DNA from: Pseudomonas eucalypticola
GTDB taxonomy: Bacteria; Pseudomonadota; Gammaproteobacteria; Pseudomonadales; Pseudomonadaceae
Direction: 5' to 3'
Assembly: GCF_013374995.1 (NCBI RefSeq)
Contig: NZ_CP056030.1
Span: 2,884,501 to 2,948,500, forward strand
DNA length: 64,000 bases
A program made the position numbers and the translations under genes. Below are positions 7,962 to 16,526 of the stretch, piece after piece. How positions within the stretch are numbered: position 1 is the first letter of the stretch; each line of letters starts with the position of its first letter. A model generated the notes under the pieces. It searched no databases. It saw only the letters and a program-made list of their open reading frames with translations, and was not told where the DNA came from.

Positions 7962-9284
7962 ATGAATACCTTGAATGAACACCCCGGCAACAGCGCGCCG
8001 ATTTTTTCCCTGAGCAACGTGAGCCGCGGTTTCGGCAAGGGCAAGGAAGCGCACCAGGTGCTCAGCGATGTCGACCTGGTGCTGCGCGAGGGCGAGATCG
8101 TTGGCCTGCTGGGGCGTTCCGGCTCGGGCAAGTCGACATTGCTGCGCATCATCGCCGGCCTGATCGAGCCCAGCGCCGGTGACGTGCGCTACCGTGGCGA
8201 GCCGCTGGACGGCCCGGCCGAAGGCGTGGCCATGGTCTTCCAGACCTTCGCGCTGTTCCCCTGGCTGACGGTGCTGGAAAACGTCGAAGCCGGCCTGCAC
8301 GCCCTGCAGGTGCCGCGCAAGGAGGCCCGCCAGCGAGCGCTGGCGGCCATCGACCTGATCGGCCTGGACGGCTTTGAAAACGCCTACCCGCGTGAGCTGT
8401 CGGGCGGCATGCGCCAGCGCGTGGGCTTTGCCCGGGCACTGGTGGTCAACCCGACGTTGCTGCTGATGGACGAGCCGTTTTCGGCCCTGGACGTGCTCAC
8501 CGCCGAAACCCTGCGCACCGATTTGCTCGACCTGTGGAGCGACAAGCAACTGCCCATCAAGTCGATCCTGATCGTCACCCACAACATCGAAGAAGCGGTG
8601 CTGATGTGCGACCGCATTCTGGTGCTGTCCTCCAATCCAGGCCGGGTGGTGGCACAGATCAAGGTGCCGTTCGCCCACCCGCGCAACCGCCTGGAGCCGC
8701 GCTTTCGCAACATGATCGACGACATCTACGCGCTGATGACCGACCGCCGCAGCGCCGACGCCAGCAAAGGCCGCGCCGAGTTGAAGGTCGGCAGCCAGCT
8801 GCCCGACGTGTCCACCAACCTCATGGCGGGCCTGATCGAGGCCTTGGCGGCCGAACCCTACCATGGCCGCGCGGGCATGGCGGTGGTGGCCGAGCGGTTG
8901 CTGCTGGAGGTGGACGACCTGTTTCCCGTGGCTGAAATGCTTGAACACCTGGGCTTTGCGGAGCTAAAGGGCGCTGACATCAGCCTGACCGACGCCGGCC
9001 GGCTGTTCGCCGATTACGGCACCCAGGAGCGCAAGGCACAATTCGCCGAGCACCTGGTGCGCAACGTGCCCCTGGCGGCGCGTATCCGCCTGATCCTGCA
9101 GGAACGCCGCGGCCACCGCGCCCCGCGGGTGCGTTTCGAGCAGGAGCTGGAGGATTCGTTGAGCGAAGTGTTCGTGGAGCAGACGCTGGAAAGTGTGATC
9201 AGCTGGGGACGGTATGCGGAGATCTTTTCGTATGATGACCATACGGAGACGTTCAGCCTGGAGGATATGGAGGGGGAGGGGTAG
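7962..9284 (+). CDS. ABC transporter ATPase with C-terminal AAA-associated domain
   Basis: The protein is 440 residues. Residues 1-260 form a nitrate/sulfonate-type ATPase: Walker A GRSGSGKST at 51-59, signature LSGGMRQRVGFARAL, Walker B LLLMDEPFSALD. Residues about 280-440 are an extra domain of the kind called AAA-associated, rich in acidic residues, found on a subset of these ATPases and of unproven function. The gene follows the fused permease and is surely co-transcribed. The missing binding protein and the added C-terminal domain suggest a transporter with its own regulation, but the substrate cannot be inferred. Confidence 0.88.
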   Translation: MNTLNEHPGNSAPIFSLSNVSRGFGKGKEAHQVLSDVDLVLREGEIVGLLGRSGSGKSTLLRIIAGLIEPSAGDVRYRGEPLDGPAEGVAMVFQTFALFPWLTVLENVEAGLHALQVPRKEARQRALAAIDLIGLDGFENAYPRELSGGMRQRVGFARALVVNPTLLLMDEPFSALDVLTAETLRTDLLDLWSDKQLPIKSILIVTHNIEEAVLMCDRILVLSSNPGRVVAQIKVPFAHPRNRLEPRFRNMIDDIYALMTDRRSADASKGRAELKVGSQLPDVSTNLMAGLIEALAAEPYHGRAGMAVVAERLLLEVDDLFPVAEMLEHLGFAELKGADISLTDAGRLFADYGTQERKAQFAEHLVRNVPLAARIRLILQERRGHRAPRVRFEQELEDSLSEVFVEQTLESVISWGRYAEIFSYDDHTETFSLEDMEGEG

Positions 9285-9317
9285 GGTGGCTGCCGGGTGC
9301 AGGGCTTGATGCCGTTA

Positions 9318-9367
9318 GCGCTCTTGAGATCGAGCGCCGCCCGCGCGGCGCACGATCTCAAGAGCGC
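9318..9367. repeat. Long hairpin-forming palindrome, family C
   Basis: GCGCTCTTGAGATCG (9318-9332) pairs with CGATCTCAAGAGCGC (9353-9367), and an inner GCGCCGC (9334-9340) pairs with GCGGCGC (9345-9351) around a 4-base loop, with one A:A mismatch: about 22 paired bases. It lies between convergent genes and may terminate transcription. A related element lies at 16360-16411. Confidence 0.8.
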
Positions 9368-9403
9368 CATAGCAACAAAGACAAGCACCCCCCTTGAAAA
9401 TCC

Positions 9404-10120
9404 TCACCCCCGCTCCCGCTCCCGCTCCCGCTCCCGCACCAGCGCCTCCAGCGTCAACCGATTCTGCGACAGCAATATAGACCGAACGGTCTCCATCCGC
9501 GCCCGATCAATGCTGTCCCACCCCAGCGCCCGCAGCACCGGCCGGCGCAACACCCGAAATACCATCCCCTGGGCGTTGAACGCCAACGCCCGAATGATCG
9601 TCACCTCATCATCCGCACCACGGCCCGTCAAACGCCCCACGATGCCGCGCGTGACGGCCCCCAGGCGCAGGTTGAGGCCCTGGTCCATCAAGTCGAATGC
9701 CGCTGGCGGCCCCAGGCCCGCTTGCTCGCGGGCCATGAAGCGGCGCCAGTCGCTGGACTGGGGGTTGTCATGGATCAACGCGACGAAGCCGCCGAGAATG
9801 TCCAGGTAAGCGTCGATCAGGTTCGTGTCGGTCGCACCCGGTGTTGCCAGCAAGGTTTCGGCATGGGTCACCACGTCGCTCAGTTGCGCCCAGATGTGCG
9901 TGAGGATGTAGTCGACGCAGGCAACGTACACGCCTTCCTTGTTATCGAAGTAATACTGCAGCGCGGGCGCGTTGACCCCGGCTGCGTTGGCGATGTCGCG
10001 GGTGGAGGCGCCTTCGAAACCGCGCTCGGCGAATAACCCCACGGCGGCCTCGATGATCCGCTGGCGGGTCTCTTCGCCGCGCTGGTAGCCGCCTTCCTTT
10101 GCCGGTCGATGTCGTGCCAT
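9404..10120 (-). CDS. TetR/AcrR family regulator with CecR-like C-terminal domain
   Basis: Start at the ATG at 10120 gives 238 residues. The N-terminal HTH reads RQRIIEAAVGLFAERGFEGASTRDIANAAGV, and the rest resembles the DUF1956/CecR ligand-binding domain. It is divergent from a three-gene efflux operon, separated by 100 bp, and is the likely repressor of that operon and of itself. The last residues are an unusual alternating Arg-Glu tail (RERERERERG) encoded by a perfect hexanucleotide repeat at about 9408-9436. Confidence 0.9.
   Translation of the reverse strand: MARHRPAKEGGYQRGEETRQRIIEAAVGLFAERGFEGASTRDIANAAGVNAPALQYYFDNKEGVYVACVDYILTHIWAQLSDVVTHAETLLATPGATDTNLIDAYLDILGGFVALIHDNPQSSDWRRFMAREQAGLGPPAAFDLMDQGLNLRLGAVTRGIVGRLTGRGADDEVTIIRALAFNAQGMVFRVLRRPVLRALGWDSIDRARMETVRSILLSQNRLTLEALVRERERERERG
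9408..9436. repeat. Hexanucleotide tandem repeat (CGCTCC)n
   Basis: About five units of CGCTCC lie inside the 3' end of the TetR-family gene and encode its Arg-Glu tail. Units are a multiple of three, so copy number change would lengthen or shorten the tail without shifting frame. Confidence 0.85.
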
Positions 10121-10160
10121 GTGAACGCGCCTGTAATGAGTCAGCTGCAAAATATATCAC

Positions 10161-10189
10161 TTGACATAAATTCGCCACCGTCACATTTT
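10161..10189 (+). promoter_or_regulatory. Candidate promoter of the efflux operon
   Basis: TTGACA (10161-10166), a 17-bp spacer and CATTTT (10184-10189) stand 31 bp before the start at 10221. The -35 is a perfect consensus. The 100-bp divergent region is AT-rich and is where the TetR-type regulator would be expected to bind. Confidence 0.55.
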
Positions 10190-10220
10190 GTCTCAACTGG
10201 AATAATTTGGAGCCCCAGGC

Positions 10221-11327
10221 ATGTCTGTCGACCGTCCTCTCGGCCAGCAAGAGCGCTTGTCCCCCGTGGCCGAACCCCCTGATGAGCCGCGACGCGCCGG
10301 CCCGCGCAAGGTGTTGCTGGGCCTTGGGCTGTTGATCGTGCTGGCGGGCCTGGTGTGGGGCGGCTATTGGCTGCTGCACGGACGCTTCATCGAAAGCACC
10401 GATGACGCTTACCTGCAGGCCGACAGCATGACCGTGGCGCCCAAGGTGGGCGGCTATGTGACCGAGGTGCTGGTGGCCGATAACCAGACCGTCAGCGTTG
10501 GCCAGCCGCTGGTACGCCTGGACGTGCGCAAATACCAGGCCGCGCTGGATGAAGCCTTGGCCACCGTAACCTCGCGCCAGGCCGACGTGGCCAAGGCCGA
10601 GGCCGACCTGGTGCAACAGGACGCCAGCATCGCCCAGGCCCGGGCCGAATTGGCGGGCGCCGATGCCGACACCCGCCATGCCCGTTCGGAAGTGGCACGC
10701 TACGCCCCGCTGGCCAAGTCAGGGGCGGAAACCGAGGAGCGCCTGGCCGAACTCAACAACAAGTTGGCCCAGGCAAGCACCAGCCAGACCGCCCGCCAGG
10801 CGGCGGTACAGTCAGCGCAAACTCGCGTGGGCATTCTCAAGGCGCAGTTGCAGCAAGCCCGCGCCCAGTTGGTCGTGGCCGAGGCCAGCGCGCGCCAATC
10901 GCAATTGGACCGTGACGACACCACCGTGGTCAGCACCCTGGCCGGCCGTGTGGCCGACCGCAGCGTGCGGGTAGGGCAGTTCACCCAGCCGGGAACCCGG
11001 CTGCTGACCGTGGTGCCCGTGCGGGCGCTGTACCTGACGGCCAACTTCAAGGAAACCCAGATCGGCCACATGCGTCCCGGCCAGCAAGTCACCGTGCACG
11101 TGGACGCCTTGCCAGGCCAGGACCTGGTGGGGCATATCGACAGCCTGTCGCCGGGTACCGGGTCGCAGTTCGCCCTGCTGCCATCGCAGAACGCCACGGG
11201 CAACTTCACCAAAATTGTCCAGCGGGTGCCGGTGCGCATTCATCTGGACGTACCCGATGGCGTGCGCAACGTGCTGGTTCCGGGATTGTCGGTCACCGTT
11301 GACGTGGACGTGCGTAGCCATGGCTGA
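10221..11327 (+). CDS. EmrA/HlyD-family membrane fusion protein
   Basis: The protein is 368 residues with GGAG 8 bp upstream of the ATG. One N-terminal membrane segment (residues about 32-52) is followed by ESTDDAYLQADSMTVAPKVGGYV, the typical start of the EmrA periplasmic part, then a long coiled-coil hairpin rich in Ala/Gln (about residues 100-230) and a beta-barrel domain. It links the inner-membrane transporter to the outer-membrane channel. The next gene, an EmrB-type MFS pump, starts inside the last codons (8-bp overlap). The operon is complete: fusion protein, pump, channel. Confidence 0.93.
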   Translation: MSVDRPLGQQERLSPVAEPPDEPRRAGPRKVLLGLGLLIVLAGLVWGGYWLLHGRFIESTDDAYLQADSMTVAPKVGGYVTEVLVADNQTVSVGQPLVRLDVRKYQAALDEALATVTSRQADVAKAEADLVQQDASIAQARAELAGADADTRHARSEVARYAPLAKSGAETEERLAELNNKLAQASTSQTARQAAVQSAQTRVGILKAQLQQARAQLVVAEASARQSQLDRDDTTVVSTLAGRVADRSVRVGQFTQPGTRLLTVVPVRALYLTANFKETQIGHMRPGQQVTVHVDALPGQDLVGHIDSLSPGTGSQFALLPSQNATGNFTKIVQRVPVRIHLDVPDGVRNVLVPGLSVTVDVDVRSHG

Positions 11328-12882
11328 GGCCAGCAGCATTGCGGCGCCGCGGCCGGCCAATGCGTCGCTCAGCGACTGGGTGGCCGTGGCCGCGGGCTCT
11401 CTGGGCGCCTTGCTGGCCACCCTGGATATCTCCATCACCAACTCGGCGCTGCCGCAGATACAGGGGCAGATCGGCGCGTCGGGCACCGAAGGCACGTGGA
11501 TCTCCACCGGTTACCTGATGTCCGAAATCGTCATGATTCCGCTGGCCGCGTGGCTGACGCGGGTATTCGGCCTGCGCCGGTTCCTGATGGGCAACGCGAT
11601 TTTCTTTACCCTGTTTTCCATGTGCTGCGGGTTGTCCACCACCCTGATGGGAATGGTACTGGGGCGCATTGGCCAAGGGTTCGCCGGTGGCGCGATGATC
11701 CCCACCGCGCAAACCATCATTCGCACGCGCCTTCCCCGGCACCAGATGTCGGTGGGCATGTCGATCTTCGGCCTGACCGTGCTGCTGGGGCCGTTGATGG
11801 GCCCGGTGGTGGGCGGCTGGCTGACCGAGAACGCCAGTTGGCGCTGGTGCTTTTTCCTCAACCTGCCCATCAGCCTGGCGCTGGTGGCGTTGCTGTGGAG
11901 TGGCCTGCGCCCGGAAAAGGCCGACCTGCAGCAATTCATCAAGGCGGACTGGGTGGGTATCCTCGGCCTGACCCTGGGCTTGAGCACCTTGACCGTGGTG
12001 CTTGAGGAGGGGCAGCGCGAGCACTGGTTCGAGTCCCACATGATCGTCTGGCTGAGCCTGCTGTGCGTGGTCGGGTTCTTCCTGGTGGCGGTGGGGCAGG
12101 TATTCGCCAGGCGACCCATCGTGCGCTTGAGCCTGCTGCGCAACCCGCGGTACGCCAGCGTGATCCTGATTGTCTCCACCGTGGGCGCTGCTATCTACAG
12201 CATCTCCTACCTGCTGCCCCAGTTCCTCGGCACGGTGGCCGGCTACAACGCCCAGCAGGCGGGCTCGATCATGCTGCTGTCGGGGCTCCCGGCATTCCTG
12301 CTGATGCCGGTGTTGCCGGCGCTGCTGCAGCGTTACGACGCCCGCTGGCTGGTGATCATCGGCCTGGTCATGTTCAGTGTCAGTTGCGCCCTGGACATCG
12401 GCCTGACCAGCGAAAGCGTGGGCCACGATTTCTACGGTTCGCAGCTGCTGCGCGGCTTCGCCCAGATCTTGGCGATGATGCCGCTCAACCAGGCGTCCAT
12501 GGCTGCGGTGGCGACCCATGAGGCCGGTGATGCGGCGGGTCTGTACAACATGGCGCGCAACCTGGGCGGCTCCATCGGCCTTGCGCTGATGGGCGTGCTC
12601 ATCGACCGTCGCGATAGTTACCACGACGCCACGATCCGCGAGTCATTGACCGCCAACAGTACCCTTGGCCAGGAGCACATGGCCGGCCAGACCGCCAGCT
12701 TTCTGATGCAGACCGGCGACCAGGCCCTGGCGCAGCTCAAGGCCACCGCGCAACTGGCCAGCCAGATCGCAGGGCAGGCCACGGTGATGACCTTCAACGA
12801 GTGCTTCTATTTGCTGGCCATCGCCCTGGTACTGTGCCTGCCTCTGGCCCTTCTCCTGAAAAAACCGGCGAGCCACCCATGA
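11320..12882 (+). CDS. EmrB/QacA-family drug:H+ antiporter (DHA2 MFS)
   Basis: The ATG at 11320 overlaps the fusion-protein gene by 8 bp and gives 520 residues. There are about 14 hydrophobic segments. Family motifs are ATLDISITNSALPQI in the first helix, and a GLTVLLGPLMGPVVGGWLTE segment that matches motif C of drug exporters. It should pump a toxic compound out through the EmrA-like and OprM-like partners. The substrate is not predictable. Expression is probably set by the divergent TetR regulator. Confidence 0.93.
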   Translation: MAEASSIAAPRPANASLSDWVAVAAGSLGALLATLDISITNSALPQIQGQIGASGTEGTWISTGYLMSEIVMIPLAAWLTRVFGLRRFLMGNAIFFTLFSMCCGLSTTLMGMVLGRIGQGFAGGAMIPTAQTIIRTRLPRHQMSVGMSIFGLTVLLGPLMGPVVGGWLTENASWRWCFFLNLPISLALVALLWSGLRPEKADLQQFIKADWVGILGLTLGLSTLTVVLEEGQREHWFESHMIVWLSLLCVVGFFLVAVGQVFARRPIVRLSLLRNPRYASVILIVSTVGAAIYSISYLLPQFLGTVAGYNAQQAGSIMLLSGLPAFLLMPVLPALLQRYDARWLVIIGLVMFSVSCALDIGLTSESVGHDFYGSQLLRGFAQILAMMPLNQASMAAVATHEAGDAAGLYNMARNLGGSIGLALMGVLIDRRDSYHDATIRESLTANSTLGQEHMAGQTASFLMQTGDQALAQLKATAQLASQIAGQATVMTFNECFYLLAIALVLCLPLALLLKKPASHP

Positions 12883-14303
12883 CTCACAGAACCCTGATAT
12901 CGGCCGTGGTGCTGGGCCTGCTGGCCGGTTGCACCGTCGGCCCCGACTACCACGGCGCACCTTCGGTCGCCGCCAAGACCCTGGCGGCCGGCCGGCTGCC
13001 GCACGCCGACACTCAGGCCGGCGCCCCACCGGCTGCGGCCGACTGGTGGCGTGGGCTGAACGACCCCCAGCTCGACGCGCTGGTTGAGGCGGCGTTGAAA
13101 GACAGCCCGGACATTCAATCGGCCCTGGCCCGCTTGCGCCAGAGCCGTGCCGGCCTGAGCGGCCAGCAGGCTGATGCCAGGCCCAAGCTCAGCGCCAACG
13201 CCACCAGCCTGCGCATGCGCTCGCCTGACCTGTCGGCGCTGACCGGGGAGGACAGCGGGGGTGGGCGGGGGCCGGTGCAGTTCTACCTGGCTGACTTCGA
13301 TGCCAGCTGGGAAGTGGACCTGTTTGGCGGAACCCGCCGCGCCATCGAGGCGGCCTCGGCCAGCGCCGACGCCTCCCAGGCTGACCTGGCAGACGCCCAG
13401 GTGCAACTGGCGGCCGAAGTGGTGCAGGCCTATGTCGACCTGCGCGACCGCCAGGCGCGCCTGGCCCTGGTGGACGCCACCGCGCAACTGGAAGCCCAGG
13501 TGCTGGACCTCACCCAGCAGCGGCGTGCCCGCGGCGTTGCCTCGCAGTTGCAGTTGGAGCAAGTGACCACGCAATTGCAGACCACCCAGGCCCAGCGCCT
13601 GCCCTTGCAGGCGCAGATCATCGAGTCCCTGGATCAGCTGGCGGTGCTGTGTGGCCAGGAGCCGGGCGAGCTGGACGCGCGCCTGGGCCAGCCGGCCGAC
13701 CTGCCCAGTGTGCCTGCCAGCGTACCCCTGGCGGACCCGGCCGCCCTGCTCAAGGCCCGCCCGGACATCCGCGCCGCCGAGCGTCAGCTGGCCTCCAGCA
13801 ATGCGCAGATCGGTGAGAAGAAAGCCGACTGGTTCCCCAAACTATCGTTGATGGGCGACCTGGGCTTCAGCGCCGCCGAGCCGTCGCACCTGCTGCGCAA
13901 GGACAATGGCACCTGGCTGCTGGTCCCACGCCTGACCTGGAACGCCCTGGATTTTGGCCGCGTGGCGGCTAGCGTCGATAGCGCCGAAGCCGGGCGCGAC
14001 GAGGCTCAGGCACATTACCGCAGCGTGGTGCTGGGCGCCTTGCGCGACGCCGACACGGCGCTCGCCCGTTATGGCCATCAGCGCCAGAACGTGGTGTTGC
14101 TGCGTGACATCGAAGCCTCATCGGGGCGCGCCGCCAGCCTGACCCGCGAGCGCTACGACGCGGGCACGGCCAGCACCCTGGATTGGCTGGATGCCGAGCG
14201 CACGCGGTTCGATGCCGAACAGAACCGGATCAGTGGGGATGCGCTGCTGCTCAAGGATTTTGCGGCGTTGCATAAGGCGTTGGGGTTGGGCTGGCGGACG
14301 TAG
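12879..14303 (+). CDS. Outer-membrane efflux lipoprotein of the OprM/NodT family
   Basis: The ATG at 12879 overlaps the pump stop codon (ATGA) and gives 474 residues. The signal peptide ends in the lipobox LLAGC, so it is a lipoprotein. Two OEP repeats (about residues 60-250 and 270-460) are present, each with long helices, and TVGPDY after the lipid-modified cysteine is characteristic of the family. It is the outer-membrane exit duct of the tripartite pump. Having a dedicated channel in the operon, rather than borrowing one, is common for EmrAB-type systems in Pseudomonas. Confidence 0.93.
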   Translation: MTHRTLISAVVLGLLAGCTVGPDYHGAPSVAAKTLAAGRLPHADTQAGAPPAAADWWRGLNDPQLDALVEAALKDSPDIQSALARLRQSRAGLSGQQADARPKLSANATSLRMRSPDLSALTGEDSGGGRGPVQFYLADFDASWEVDLFGGTRRAIEAASASADASQADLADAQVQLAAEVVQAYVDLRDRQARLALVDATAQLEAQVLDLTQQRRARGVASQLQLEQVTTQLQTTQAQRLPLQAQIIESLDQLAVLCGQEPGELDARLGQPADLPSVPASVPLADPAALLKARPDIRAAERQLASSNAQIGEKKADWFPKLSLMGDLGFSAAEPSHLLRKDNGTWLLVPRLTWNALDFGRVAASVDSAEAGRDEAQAHYRSVVLGALRDADTALARYGHQRQNVVLLRDIEASSGRAASLTRERYDAGTASTLDWLDAERTRFDAEQNRISGDALLLKDFAALHKALGLGWRT

Positions 14304-14394
14304 GGGGCGAGATGTGCGTCGAGGTCCCCCTTGATGCAATTCAAAACCAACCACGTTATCCTCCCCTGAAATCTCTTCCAAACCCCATCCGCCC

Positions 14395-14883
14395 ATGATC
14401 GCCCACCTGCTCATCTTCTTCTGCACCCTGGTCGCCATGGAAGGCGTCGGCACGCTGGCGCACAAGTACATCATGCACGGCCCCGGCTGGTGGCTGCATC
14501 GGTCGCACCACGAGGCGCACCTGGGCGCGCTGGAAGCCAATGACCTATACCTGCTGGCCCTGGCGCTGGCCGCCATCGGCCTGATGGTGATGGGCGACGC
14601 CGTGGCGCAATGCATTGGCGCGGGCGCCGCGGCCTATGGATTGATCTACGTGGTGTTCCATGACGGCCTGGTGCACCGCCACTGGCCGGTACGCCCCAGC
14701 CCGCGCCACCCGTACCTGCTGCGCCTGTACCAGGCCCACCTGATGCATCATGCCATCAAGGACCGGCGCAACAGCGTGTCGTTCGGGTTTCTCTATGCGC
14801 CCTCCCAGGCAACCCTGAACGCGCACGTGCAGGCCAGCGACGAGCCAACGTCTGCGTCCGGCCCTCACACCCAGCTTGACTAA
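14395..14883 (+). CDS. CrtZ-like beta-carotene hydroxylase / fatty acid hydroxylase superfamily protein
   Basis: The protein is 162 residues, the usual CrtZ length. Histidine clusters for a di-iron site are all present: HKYIMH, HRSHHEAH, HDGLVHRHW and HLMHH. It also has three to four membrane segments. CrtZ adds 3-hydroxyl groups to the beta-ionone rings of carotenoids. No other carotenoid gene (crtE, B, I, Y) is in view, so it either serves a distant pathway or acts on another lipid. The stop overlaps the end of the convergent LysR gene by 4 bp. Confidence 0.82.
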   Translation: MIAHLLIFFCTLVAMEGVGTLAHKYIMHGPGWWLHRSHHEAHLGALEANDLYLLALALAAIGLMVMGDAVAQCIGAGAAAYGLIYVVFHDGLVHRHWPVRPSPRHPYLLRLYQAHLMHHAIKDRRNSVSFGFLYAPSQATLNAHVQASDEPTSASGPHTQLD

Positions 14884-15740
14884 GACGTGCCCAGGGCCTG
14901 GGCGGCCAGGTCCGCCAGGTAGGCCAGGGCGGCGCTCTCGGTTTCGCTGGCCCGGTGCAGACGGTAGCCCAGCGGGGCCACGTTCGGCAGGCCTTCCATG
15001 ACCCGCAAATGCGCCGGCAAGCCCACCCGGGTGCGCAGGGTAATGCCCAGCCCGGCGCTGACGGCAGCCCACAGCCCTGCCACGCTGGGGCTGGTGAGGG
15101 CGATGCGCCAAGGGATATGCGCTGCATCCAGCGCCTGCAAGGCCGCGCTGCGCAGCACGCACGGCGCGTCAAATAGCACCAGCGGCAGCGGGTTGTCGGC
15201 GCTGGCCGTGAACTGACGGTGGCCGGGACCGATCCAGTGGGTCGGGGTTTGGCCCAGGCGCGTCGACCACGGTGTGCTCGCGCCGGTGTCCCAGGTCAGG
15301 GCCAGGTCGAGCCGGGCGCTTTCCACCAACGGCAGCAATTCGGCGCTGCGGCCCAGGCGGATCTCCAGGCTGATGCCCGGGTAGACGCTGGTGAAGCGCT
15401 GAAGCACATCACTGAGCAGGCGCTCACCGAAATCCTCCTGCAAGCCCAGGCGCAGCGTGCCCTGGGCTTGGGTTGCATGCAGGTGGCCGAAGATCTCGTC
15501 ATTGAGCCCCAGCAGGCGCCGAGCGTGCCCCAGCAGCAGTTCGCCCATGGGCGTCAAGGCCAGGCCGCGCCCCGACCGCGCGAGCACGGGGCTGCCGACC
15601 TGCTCTTCGAGTTTCTTCAGTTGCGCGCTTACCGCCGACGTCGAGCGACCCAGGCGGTCGGCGGCCTTGGCGAAGCTGTCCAGTTCGACCCCGGTGACAA
15701 ATGTACGCAGCACGTCCAGGTCAAAGGTTGGGTGACGCAT
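14880..15740 (-). CDS. LysR family transcriptional regulator
   Basis: The protein is 286 residues. The HTH is near the N-terminus (FAKAADRLGRSTSAVSAQLKKLEEQVG), followed by a substrate-binding domain of the family. It is divergent from a tautomerase gene with a 107-bp shared region that carries a long inverted repeat (15745-15798), the arrangement of a LysR protein that regulates its divergent neighbour. The ligand is unknown. Confidence 0.92.
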   Translation of the reverse strand: MRHPTFDLDVLRTFVTGVELDSFAKAADRLGRSTSAVSAQLKKLEEQVGSPVLARSGRGLALTPMGELLLGHARRLLGLNDEIFGHLHATQAQGTLRLGLQEDFGERLLSDVLQRFTSVYPGISLEIRLGRSAELLPLVESARLDLALTWDTGASTPWSTRLGQTPTHWIGPGHRQFTASADNPLPLVLFDAPCVLRSAALQALDAAHIPWRIALTSPSVAGLWAAVSAGLGITLRTRVGLPAHLRVMEGLPNVAPLGYRLHRASETESAALAYLADLAAQALGTS

Positions 15741-15744
15741 GTTG

Positions 15745-15798
15745 ATAATCCTGGATTTCAGAACTGTTGATCCTGATGAATCTGATATTCAGGATTAT
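15745..15798. promoter_or_regulatory. Long inverted repeat between lysR and tautomerase genes, candidate LysR operator
   Basis: ATAATCCTGGATTTCAG (15745-15761) and CTGATATTCAGGATTAT (15782-15798) are inverted copies matching at 15 of 17 bases. A third ATCCTGAT lies in the 20-bp spacer (15770-15777). It begins 4 bp upstream of the LysR start and ends 50 bp before the tautomerase start, so binding would affect both. Confidence 0.65.
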
Positions 15799-15847
15799 CG
15801 TCGCTGGGTACGGTGTACGTCGTCAACCGCCCATGCAAGGTCACGCC

Positions 15848-16237
15848 ATGCCCTTCGTACGTATTTCCCTGCTTCAAGGCCGCTCTGCCGAGTATCTCCA
15901 GGCATTGTCCGACGGCATCCATCAGGCCATGGTCGACACCTTCGACGTACCGCCCAGCGATCGCTTCCAGATCATCCACCAACACAGGGCGGGGGAATTG
16001 CTGTTCGACCGCGATTACCTGGCGGGCCCGCGCAGCGAAGCCTTCACCCTGATCGCCATCACCGCGGGCAAGCCGCGCAGCAATGCACGCCGCCAGGCGT
16101 TCTACCAGACCCTGGTGCGGCGGTTGCACGCAAAGATCGGCCTGGACCCCGAAGACGTCATGGTCGTGATTACCACCACGGCGGCAGAGGAGTGGTCGTT
16201 TGGCGGTGGGCGCATGAATGGGGGGACGGTGGCATGA
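15848..16237 (+). CDS. Tautomerase superfamily protein
   Basis: The ATG at 15848 gives 129 residues that start MPFVRISLLQGRS, so the mature protein would carry the N-terminal catalytic proline of the 4-oxalocrotonate tautomerase superfamily. At 129 residues it is of the double-length (YusQ-like) class, with FQIIHQH and VVITTTAAEEWSFGGG in the second half. It is divergent from a LysR regulator that probably controls it. The substrate is not known. Confidence 0.85.
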   Translation: MPFVRISLLQGRSAEYLQALSDGIHQAMVDTFDVPPSDRFQIIHQHRAGELLFDRDYLAGPRSEAFTLIAITAGKPRSNARRQAFYQTLVRRLHAKIGLDPEDVMVVITTTAAEEWSFGGGRMNGGTVA

Positions 16238-16526
16238 ACATCGCCATGCAATACAGCTTCGCGTTCGCCCCCGGGCGTGTTGTTGCTCCACTAGCGATCT
16301 GCAGTGAGCAAACAGGGCGGACTAGGTGATGCCCCAGGCATAACTGGCCAGAAACGAATGTGGGACCGGGCTTGCCCGGGAAGCGCCGCGCGGGCGGCGC
16401 CCGATCTTAAGACCGACACAACAGCATCGCCGGGCGCCTGATAGCCCTGGGGCAATTCCCAGCCAGGGACTCTGATGAGCATTCCGTCGGCCCGTCTTGC
16501 AATTATCTGGGGAGGCACCCGGCGTA
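16238..16526. other. Intergenic region with one palindromic repeat
   Basis: Apart from the repeat at 16360-16411, I see no gene with good coding features. The genes on either side converge, so the region probably serves for transcription termination. Confidence 0.6.
16360..16411. repeat. REP-type palindromic element
   Basis: It starts GTGGGACCGGGCTTGCCCGG and continues into GCGCCGC/GCGGCGC complementary arms and GATCTTAAG. The first 12 bases are shared with family B (17521, 56501) and the inner arms with the hairpin at 9318-9367, so it looks like a junction of two repeat types. Confidence 0.75.

Noticed and set aside
9408-9436. Phase-variable repeat in the TetR-type gene
   Set aside because: Units are six bases long and do not change frame, so on/off switching is not expected.
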